Positions 55,418 to 64,000 of a stretch of 64,000 bases of DNA are shown piece by piece (the stretch's first letter is position 1; every line of letters starts with the position of its first letter). The notes below the pieces were generated by a model. It was not told where the DNA came from. It saw nothing but the letters and a program-made list of their open reading frames with translations, and searched no databases. The position numbers and the translations under genes were made by a program. The stretch is taken from the NCBI GenBank assembly GCA_944472155.2, contig OX235271.1, forward strand, positions 25,056,977-25,120,976, read 5' to 3'. The stretch comes from Trichobilharzia szidati. Taxonomy: Eukaryota > Platyhelminthes > Trematoda > Strigeidida > Schistosomatidae.

Positions 55418-56960
55418 TTTAATAATAATAATAATTTGCTTTATTCCAGAAACAGTACTAGTGGTACAGTGTAGAATTTTCAGCACGTATCTACAATATT
55501 TACATCAATTTTATCAAACATTTAAAAGGAGTATTTCAAAAAAATGAATCTCAAGGCAACAAAAACAAAAAACACAAAAATAATTTTTAAAAAATGCGAA
55601 AAAATACCAAGAAGTAGAAAGGAAAAAAAACAGCATTTAATAATATCTCAGTATTGGGTAGTGGAAGCTATAATACGATTATGCATGGTGACAGTAAAAC
55701 TGTAGTCATACAAGAATTTATGAAATGATATTTAAGAATGTTTATCACCAAGATGATCAGTTAATTTAGGTTGAAACAACACTAAACAATCATAAAATAA
55801 CACTTCAGGGTTGTTTTTTTATGAGGTCTAATGTGGTGTTTCTAGTGGTAGTGTGAGCAATCCTGCATAATACAAAATTTTAAGATGGTGATAATGGCGT
55901 TCACAACCAACGATTGTCAGTTTAATATTGCCGAACAAAAAAAAAACAACAACCACAAAAACTAATAATTACATGATGGTTAATGACAGGACAATTTTGT
56001 AATACTCGTAGTGCTAATATAGTCGGAATCAGTAGATACATAAAAAAAGGAATACAGTAAAGTTCAAGAAAGTAAGTCAATGTTAATAATTTAGGCAGCT
56101 AAGTATGTTTAAGAAGCAGTTCACTATAAATACAAAATAAAAGAGAAATAAAAAAAGCCTAGAATTATGTTATTAACAACAAATCAAGTCATAGGTTTCA
56201 TGCTTAACATTGTCTCTGTCACTTAGAACACGGGCCAAGTATGGTATCGTTGAGTTCTTGTACTTGGTTGTACGAGCATAGATTATTTTATACTGATTTC
56301 TGGTTCTACTTGATGAGATACAAGGCGAGAGTTGGGAATAGAGGGGGTGTTGGTGGTCGGAGAGTATGGTTTTAGACCATTTTTCGCATGTATTCAGATG
56401 CCTTTCAACCAATGTAGTGACGAGCTGACTGAGTTTTACACTACTAGTCCTACTAACTACCTTCAACATCCTTCTCAGGATAGTATAGTCCTTTTTCAGT
56501 AGACCAGGAAAGACTAACGGGGAGCAGTAAAGTAGAATAGGTAGCATACAAGAGTTGAAAAATTGTGAAAGTAGAGGTTGGATGATTCCAGATTGTCTAA
56601 GTTTCTTATTGTATTAGGTTAGACAGAACACTTTCTTAGAAATCGTTAGGATATGAGTTGCTCAAGTAAGGTCGGAAGGTAGAACTAGACTGAGGTATTT
56701 TGCATTAGACTTAGTTTCAATTTTAGTCCCCCCCAATGCAACAGGCTTCATGAGTACTTACTAGTGTTTGTAGATCTCGTTTATGCCTAAGGGAGAAGTC
56801 AATAGTCTGGCACTTTGACGGATTCAGCATGAGACCATTTAGTTTAGACCACTGACTGACGTCCGACAGGAAGCTATTCAATTTGAGACAGTCTGACTGA
56901 GACTTAATGATACAACACAGTGATGCAGTATTGATTGATGAATGACGTTCCGAGTGTACA
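55418..56960 (-). mobile_element. CR1/Jockey-type LINE, RT thumb to 3' end
   Basis: Minus strand. The upstream part (56930-56640) reads, with stops, WSKLNGLMLNPSKCQTIDFS, the block after the catalytic residues. Then an open stretch 56547-56173: LPILLYCSPLVFPGLLKKDY, RRMLKVVSRTSSVKLSQLV, KYKNSTIPYLARVLSDRDN, stop. The 3' UTR ends tggaataaagcaaattatta at about 55420. The longest copy of this family here, but the catalytic RT centre is missing. Confidence 0.78.
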
Positions 56961-58045
56961 GTTCATTACCGTATCAGGCCATTCATACAATTTTGTGAAG
57001 TGGTCGCAGCTCAGGTGACAACGATCCAAACAGGCGTCCATCGACTGTTTTAATTATGGTGTTTTGTTTCTCTGATTTTAGCAGAAGAATATGTGTGGAG
57101 TGATTTGTTTTGTTTATTTTCAGAATTTTATCACTTAGGATGAGCAACTAAATTACGAAGTCTTAGCCACCTTATTACGAATGACTTTTATAAGGATCCT
57201 GACATTGTTACCAGTAACTAATTCAATAACTGTATTTTTTTAACAAATGGCCTGTAAAGATGTTACCCGCGATTAACCGTTTAACACATTACTGGTCCAG
57301 CTACTTCAGACTTCAGCTACATGTCCGAATATATATAGTTTTTTATATTTCTGCGGTTGCCTCACCTCATGAATCGCGATATTTCAAAACTTCTGTTTAT
57401 CTTTGATAAGCGTTGAATATCACTAGAAAAATAATCCTCAAAGTTCTTGAGATATTTTCATAAATATGACCTATAGCTGTATTTGAAATAAATTGACCGG
57501 TAAGTTGTTTTAAAGTTAATTGTTCTTATTGAAAGTGTTTTAACTATTTTAATTGGATTTTCTTTTTCTGGTGCGTAACTGACGCGCGCTGTCGAACTTG
57601 GCTTTGCCTGCAGTGGACGACATTCACGTCTAAAATCAACAAGAACAAAACGTTGAGCGAAGAGTCTCTTTTCGGCGAATTCATACACTTAGCTGTACAA
57701 TCGCATTTATATATAATTATTTCGCGTGTGTGTATGAGTAAATTAGTATTGTCAAAAATAAATAAAAATTAGTTAGGTTTATTATTTACGTCATCGAAAT
57801 GTTTCATAAATGTGATGAATGATCGAATTGTAACTAGGGACGGTGAAGACTGATAACCTTTGAGAAGGGTTGCGCAATATGGAAGACATCCAGAAAAAAC
57901 AGGATGTTAGTGAAAGACCATGGGAAAAATGACCAAAAGAAATTATGCAGTAGGTAGAAAGAGTAAATAAAAGGTTAATTAGGAAAAAGATACTTTTAAA
58001 ATGTCACATGAAGGTTCAAAAATAGTATTAGGAACAAAGTAGTCG
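56961..58045. other. No recognised feature
   Basis: A 76-residue minus-strand frame at 57458-57688 is less AT-rich than its surroundings and starts MYEFAEKRLFAQRFVLVDFR. No motif is recognised and it may be repeat-derived. Confidence 0.35.
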
Positions 58046-58775
58046 AACTTGGAATTATACCCAAGGTAGAAGGAAGGAATGAAGAAGTTTCTTCTGTGTA
58101 CATGAATCAGGTTTTTTTATGCAGATGGCTAAGGCCTCAATAATGCAAAGTATACGGGAACCTACTGTTTTCGGGAGTCTTCTTCAGACTTTTTAGATGA
58201 CTTTGAATGAGTTCTCCATGCGTACTGAGTGACCAGTGTTGACTATATATTCAATTATAGCACTCTTTATTGATCCACGTAGAAGCGGTCAAATGACATA
58301 GTTAACCGATGTAAATATAAAACTTGGGCACTGTGGTAGAGCATAACTCCATTATGGATAGGATTTTATTTTGATAAATCACACAGTCTTGTACGGTAAT
58401 ATTAACTGATGACGTTTCGAGCATAAACTATTGCTCATAATCATAATTTACCTTTGTAGTTGTTGGAGAACAATGAACGGCTTGAGAATACTAATCGAAA
58501 CGCAGCAGCAGAGAATATTCTTTTCAGGTCGTTAGATATTTTTTCCATTATGATATCGGCCAGAAGGTCGCGACTGAACGCCACATTCACGTATAGCATC
58601 TTCTTTGGAACAGAGATGGATTGTTCTTTGTTGATCTTCGGCTTTGTGTTTATCTACAAAGCGTGGTGAATAGCCATTCTCAAGTAGTGTCTTCCTCAAA
58701 AGAGCGACCTCTTCTTCTACTGACTCGGAGCTGCATATTCTGCGGATTCTAATCGCAGTAGGATCATTCATTACG
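58046..58775 (-). pseudogene. PLE-C fragment, interrupted by a PLE-A terminal unit
   Basis: Minus strand. RIRRICSSESVEEEVALLRK, LLENGYSPRFVDKHKAE, then RIFSAAAFRLVFSSRSL up to about 58446. After the insert, GSIKSAIIEYIVNTGHSVRM and ILCIIEALAICIKKPDSCTQ lead to KKLLHSFLLPWV. The order equals the pre-nuclease and C-terminal parts of PLE-B, but the sequences differ, so this is a third PLE family. The YIGRT core (about 40 residues) is missing at the insertion point. Confidence 0.72.
58319..58445 (-). repeat. PLE-A terminal unit inside PLE-C
   Basis: Element sense is minus: atgattatgagcaatagttt, then atgctcgaaacgtcatcagt, ending gctctaccacagtgcccaag. Nearly full length. No clean target duplication seen; part of PLE-C is lost at the site. 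Confidence 0.72.
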
Positions 58776-59479
58776 GTAATAATAGTGATGGAGTGAGTAA
58801 TAAATTGTTAAGCAAAACAGTAATAGTTATATTCAAGAGACTTTAACATTTATCGAAAATTAGACGAGTATTAATTCCACCACTGTGAAAATTGTTTCAT
58901 TAATCACCTCTCGTTTTTCTTGTGGTGATTCTCATCAGTTTGATATTAATCACATCAATAATATTAGTCAAAAATGGAGATCACTCAACATTTCTGTCGT
59001 CTTATGTTAGAACTGGCACCTCAATATTTATTCTTTTGTTATGTCATGCATGACATTTAAAAGTGAAACCTCCACACAGTGGACAGTTCTTTGTCAATTA
59101 TGTTTCATTTAGTAAGCAGTTGTAACACAGATTTAACACCTTTCATTGTGATACTAAGTTGTTTTGGGTATGAGGACAAACTTTCATCTGTTCTATTGAA
59201 TAACAATTGGGGAAACTGGAGAATTAGGTGGAACTGGAAATCGCAAGTTGTCGAATTATGACTCTGTAGTTCAATGATGAGTGACCTTCGCTTGATTTAA
59301 TGATTGTGTATTTAATCGGTTGGGTTATTTTTCAGTTTGATTTATTATGTCTGCTTCAACTTAACTGAGGCACATGTTGCTTTCAATTTTACCTTCGGAA
59401 TCTACTTACTTATTTCATTTTGTAAATAAACTCGTTTCTAAACAAACGTTTTAATCATGAATGTATTCGTTAAACCAAA
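58776..59479. other. No recognised feature
   Basis: Nothing supported. Confidence 0.4.
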
Positions 59480-59675
59480 TATGTTAGATGTCATCACCGA
59501 CAAACATAATTTAGAGAGAACACTGCAAACCAGGTAGTACTGAACAGTCGTTTCGTCTTTGTTTCAGACTCTTCATCAGCGTGCACCCACATTCCCACTA
59601 GGGATAGAACCCGGCACCTTCAGGTTACGGTACAGAGATCGTTGAGCATTCAATCACTTGGGACAGAATTTATTG
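59480..59675 (-). repeat. Hammerhead SINE
   Basis: Minus strand. Head gtcccaagtgattgaatgct, then gccgggttctatccc; ribozyme region 59534-59590; then ctacctggtttgcagtgttc, the SINE 3' part. Confidence 0.72.
59534..59590 (-). ncRNA. Hammerhead ribozyme motif, C3 position changed
   Basis: Minus strand. Core atgaaga, stem II gtct/agac around gaaacaa, then gaaac, short stem III around gact, and cleavage site gtt before cagtac. A ctgatga word is visible but lies three bases out of register with stem II; in register, C3 is A, as in the 8.6-kb copy. Confidence 0.6.
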
Positions 59676-59854
59676 GCCCTTGAATTTTAACCTTATTAAT
59701 TCGTGTTAAAGCACTACCATGAGTGAATGAATTCCATAAGCATTCACTTCACCATAACATAGTGGACCCCACTGAGGACGTTTCACTAAGGCTTCAAGAC
59801 ATCCATCCTGTAGCCACCAATGAGCTGGAGATTGATGTCGAGATTGTGAACCAA

Positions 59855-59975
59855 CCTAGGATAAAACAGCTGCTCAGTTTCACCTGTTTTTCAATGGACT
59901 CTCTAACTGGTGTTGATTCCTGACAAATTCCAACAATCGAAATCAAATGAATCCAGTTCCCCACAAATCCCTGAA
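59855..59975 (+). repeat. 5'-truncated hammerhead SINE
   Basis: Plus strand. It begins aggataaaacagctgctcag and continues tcaatggactctctaactgg to ccccacaaatccctgaat. It starts at the same ribozyme position as the copy at 20339. Confidence 0.62.
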
Positions 59976-61199
59976 TGTTAGTGTATTTGCACTAAAATGT
60001 TTATCAGAAACTGGTCATTCAATGCAGCGGGATTTCATTGCACAGCTTTTGTTAAAGATATGTATATTAGACGTTAACTATTAATTTTGTGACTGGGTTG
60101 GTAGGTCTATACTTACGCTGAAATTGGATTGCATGTACTTAAGTGAATTCATAAAACCATCTGTCAGTGGCAGTGAACACTGAATCTATCATGTACTGGT
60201 TGACATTAGACTGCAGAAATATGATCAGAAGTATAGTTGTGTATTATATAATTGTTTGTTTACAGACTTCGACATTGAGTGACAATTGTATATCTGTTTC
60301 GTTATCGCTTGAAAAATAAACAATCGTGTTGCCCACACATTTTCTGTTTTTCTGCGTCGGTTATAATGCATAATGTTCTGTCTATTAGGCTTAGTCCTGT
60401 AAAACCGGTGATAGGTCCAGTATCTCAGCGATCTGGATATTTGACACCATCAGTGGGAAGAAATTCCCTCGCACAAAATTTCTTCACCTTAAATCATTTA
60501 ACAAGACAAATTTTAATTGATTTTTTGGAGCCACCTATCAAAAATGGTTTAACACATATAGGCTTTTGTATCCCCTCATATGCTTGTCTCTCTGATTCTT
60601 TATCCCTCCAGTCAATCATGTTTTACGTATACCGATGAGGAGGGGGTAATGGTAGTAATCTATGAATGACTGAATTTTAACGCGACTGAATAACCGTTCC
60701 AATGACTGTTTCATATCGTAATAATAAGAAACGATAGTTATGTATATTTGACTGACAAGTCATAAATTATTCTAAGAAATTGTATAGAGTATGCCATAAT
60801 GAACTGCGGTAGTGTCGCAGAGTTTTGTAGTACTATAAACTGTATTTTATATGTCTTCAGTCCTGTTTATCAACTTATAAAATCGAAAGCACAAATGTCT
60901 CCCAGGAAATGTATTTCCGTTTTAACAAATTAATATTACAAAAACATTCATTATACCTAATAGTATGCAGAGGGGCTTTAAGCCTGGAATCTAGTCTGCC
61001 GTCTACTTATCAAATAAGATTACTTAACCATTCTAGATGTAATATTCCCATGACTACAGTAAAGTTTTTTTGTTTTATAATACAAACTTACAAATAATAA
61101 TAATAATGATTTAAATACTATTTGTACGTCTTTTTTATATTTTATTGCACATAGTCATGCCACACTAATTGACTACTATTCATTCTTAAATGTAAGAGA
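59976..61199. other. No recognised feature
   Basis: A 119-residue plus-strand frame at 60279-60638 shows no domain I recognise, and its codons look AT-driven. Confidence 0.35.
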
Positions 61200-61305
61200 A
61201 AAATATGGACACTGTGGATCAGTCTATACATTATCACCACTGTGATACAGTATTATTTAACTTGATGACGTTTTGAGCACAACGTGCTGCTCACAGACAT
61301 TTCAT
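61200..61305 (-). repeat. PLE-A terminal unit, solo, diverged
   Basis: Element sense is minus: gtgagcagcacgttgtgctc, then aaaacgtcatcaagttaaat, then gtatcacagtggtgataatg. The hairpin arms are kept although the loop changed. Confidence 0.65.
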
Positions 61306-62964
61306 GACGCTCAAATGACTTCCAGAATATGTTTAGATAGTTCCATTAGTTCTTGTCCTTTTATTCTAGTAGTAATCGTATTTTCCTTATATCCCGTAAT
61401 GGTGTTTCGTCATTCCAATTAGACGTGTTCGATATACATTCGATGAACAAGAGTCTAACGAATAATCTCTTGCTTCGTCTAACTACATTACTTTTTAGAA
61501 GTGTAACGCTCTCCCATCACTAAAAGACAATATTTACTGACAGACTGTCTGATGTCTGAAAATCCTCTGAAAGTATTAGATACAGTGTGGATCACTCAGG
61601 CTATTTTGTCAGTGATAAAGAAACTAAGAAGGAAACTCATAATATAATACATTACCTTCAAGGTGACTGATGGATTCCTTTCAGTCCGAAGACCTAGATA
61701 GCATACAATTTAGCTAGACCTCACACGTGTGTCTGACATAATCATACAGGATGTTGACTACTTCAGGACAGCATGGTGGAGGCCTAAAACCTTCGAGAAA
61801 ACATCTCTTCGTTCAAAACTGTAGATAGGAAGTGTTGATGAGTGCCAATAAACACAACCCTGAAGTAAAAATCACCAATAATCTATTTCAAATACGTGTT
61901 TATCGCCCTAATTTTTACCGAAATATAGGAATTCGATCCACCCTAGGGTGGATTTCGTCAGAAACCAACAGCCCTTAGACAACGACTGAGTATTGAGGAA
62001 TACAAGATAACTGCCGTTCCCGTTCTCGAACTCTTCAGAAATGAGTGTTTATTTCTCAGAATGTTTAACAAGTCAAACTCCAATTTAATGTCTCGTAGTT
62101 CTGTGGTATTTCCCCTTTCCAAGGCTAGACAAATCTTCATAAGATAATAGAGGTATACGCAAGTTTAAGTCTGTTTCCAGTCCAAGTTTTTAAATATTGT
62201 CATCGCGAGAAAAGCAATATTGTGATAAAATGGTGTTTTAATCATGAAAGTAATGAAGTCACGAAATTTCATGAAAAAACACGTGCGAAACCAACTGTCA
62301 AGATCTATCACAAGCAATAGACTCATAAATTTCCAATTATATGTGCCATCAACAAGTAGTCTGGCTTTATGGATGAATTTCTTATCACATGACATGTACG
62401 TTACACTCATATAATTCATAGTGCATTTTCACCGGAAGGATGACAGTCTAGAGTAAGAGACAAATTATTATTGAGCGATGACTTGCTTTGATATTTATAA
62501 GACTTATGTTTCAATTACCGGTCTAATAAAATTCCTTCTTATATTTCCTCTTTATTCAACTGATAAGGCCTCAAGATTCACTACCATGAATGTACTTATG
62601 CTATTTTATAAGACTGACATAGGTTGACTGTCCACACTACAGTTCACAAACATTTTTCATAATTGTTAAGATCACTAACAAAATCTTTTGTGATATTAAA
62701 CGGTTGGAATCAGTTGGTAGGACTCCACAGACGTATGTTTCATGCTCATTTGTACTCTTTATTTTGAGTGTTCTATCATCTTCAGGATACCCGACTTCTC
62801 CTCAGATGTTTGCATTTACATTAATCACTTCGATGATCTGATAAGATACCTCCAAGCTAACAGAGTTGCGACGGTTAAGCTGTAGAACTTAAATTGATAC
62901 ATTAATCTCGTATAGTTTACCAGTTCACCAGTTTACTATCCGGTCCCAAAAAATATGGCAAAGA
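61306..62964. other. No recognised feature
   Basis: About 1.6 kb. Minus-strand frames at 61958-62140 and 62165-62419 show no motif. Confidence 0.4.
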
Positions 62965-63222
62965 AAATGAAGATATATATAGGACATACAGTAAGGAAAC
63001 CGTTGAGTGAAATCGTTTGAAAGGAAGTTATCACAGTTGAATCTGAATAGAAATGACGAATTAGGTGATCAACAGTGATGTGGAGGAGTTCGTGTGTGGA
63101 GAATATGAGAGTGTATGGATAATCGTAGTGACAGCTAAGGAGGACTGCAGAAGACTTTACAAAGTGGAGAAATGCTGTTGAAGCCCTATATTCCACTCGC
63201 AACCTAAGTGAATAATAATAAT
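62965..63222 (+). mobile_element. RTE LINE 3' end, subfamily 1
   Basis: Plus strand. atataggacatacagtaagg, then gtggaggagttcgtgtgtgg, then gttgaagccctatattccac, then gaataataataatgg. 5' truncated. Confidence 0.7.
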
Positions 63223-63354
63223 GGATATATTGCTTGATCACTGACTAGTAACTTTTACGGAGGAACACCTCACACTGTCCTCTGATTAAATCAGTAGAAC
63301 CTGATGTTAAATGAGGTCAGGATGAACAGCGTAAAATTCTACATAGTTAAAATA

Positions 63355-64000
63355 GTATTATTATTGTTTACCTTAATTCCTAGAGGAACATAAGGCTTCA
63401 GCCATGCGTCTCCATTGCGTTCGGCTATCTGCTAGAGTCTTCACCTGGCTCCAAGTCTGCCCCCACGTTTTCATCTCCTCTTCACATCACCTCCTCCAAG
63501 TCACCCCACATTCGCACTGACGACCAACTCGCCGCTTCCCTTTCGAGTTCCACTCAAGCGATGGCTTGTCTAGTGATGTCACTTGATGGATTGTTTCCTC
63601 AGAGTATGGCCAGCCAATCCATATCCATTTCTTCCTGCCTATTTGTTTCACAATCGGTTCCTGTTGAGTTGGTTCGCTCATTGCCAGAGATCTCTGTTGC
63701 TGATCTTTTCTGGCCGGCCATCTGATCTTGAGTGGTATTGAGCGAAGACAACTGTTGATGAAGGTTTGTAGTTTGTTTGAGCTGCTCTTTATGACACGCA
63801 GTGCAAGTCTCTGATCCGTATAGTGAGTAGCACTGACTTCACATTGGAGTTGAAAATCCGGATGTTATTTTTGATTCGGAGTGCTGTTGACCTCCACAGA
63901 GACTTGAGAGTAGTGAAAGCTTGTCTTGCTTTTCCAATTCTTGCTTTGATATCCTCGTCAGTTCCGTCTGCCTGTAGTTGAAACGATGCTTCCCAGGCAG
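63355..64000 (-). mobile_element. RTE LINE 3' half, subfamily 2, cut by the window edge
   Basis: Minus strand. SEPTQQEPIVKQIGRKKWIW then IGWPYSEETIHQVTSLDKPS (63681-63540) form the C-terminal domain. The 3' end gaattaaggtaaacaataat is at about 63360. It runs to the right edge with the FNYRQTELTRISKQ segment. The C-terminal 64 residues are open. Confidence 0.8.

Noticed and set aside
57458..57688. Minus-strand 76-residue frame as a gene
   Set aside because: No domain, no context; short and possibly repeat-derived.
60279..60638. Plus-strand 119-residue frame as a gene
   Set aside because: AT-driven composition, no motif, no splice or promoter context.

Overview
This is an AT-rich eukaryotic genomic window with no recognisable host gene. 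It is a graveyard of retroelements. The mix points to a schistosomatid blood fluke (Schistosoma or a close relative): tRNA-headed SINEs carrying hammerhead-ribozyme motifs of the schistosome Sm-alpha type, many RTE-clade LINE fragments of the SR2-like kind, several Penelope-like elements (PLEs) with a GIY-YIG endonuclease domain, and CR1/Jockey-like LINE 3' ends. The species is inferred, not proven.

Layout. 1-7.3 kb: an old RTE-like reverse transcriptase (RT) fragment, a solo LTR, and three minus-strand RTE pieces. 7.3-13 kb: RTE fragments, a 120-bp PLE-A terminal unit inserted into one of them, a hammerhead SINE, and a PLE-A copy split by an RTE insertion. 13.8-19.5 kb: plus-strand RTE RT, minus-strand RTE endonuclease with a SINE inside it, an inverted pair of PLE-A fragments, then a PLE-D/RTE chimera. 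20-25.8 kb: hammerhead SINEs, a PLE-B relative, and the best PLE-A copy (22.25-24.17 kb, one in-frame stop). 26-33 kb: RTE endonuclease and RT fragments, a tandem SINE, and a SINE with perfect target duplications. 32.9-34.5 kb: a long open PLE-B frame with its 3' terminal region. 35-43.5 kb: a CR1-like fragment, a second solo LTR, a foldback element with 9-bp target duplications, and a cluster of old SINEs. 43.8-54 kb: more RTE copies, a PLE-B copy holding two SINEs, a near-perfect 0.5-kb palindrome, and two distant inverted copies of an unclassified repeat of about 630 bp. 55-64 kb: CR1-like and PLE-C fragments, hammerhead SINEs and RTE 3' ends.

How they fit together. The RTE LINEs probably supply the machinery for one SINE family (SINE2), because both end in the same 3' sequence. 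PLE terminal regions occur both attached to PLE bodies and alone. Three PLE types carry terminal hairpins with hammerhead-like organisation. Everything coding is broken or truncated; the PLE-A and PLE-B frames are the most intact. Long stretches between elements show no gene or repeat I can name. Pairing, family assignments and target duplications were read by eye without alignment software.
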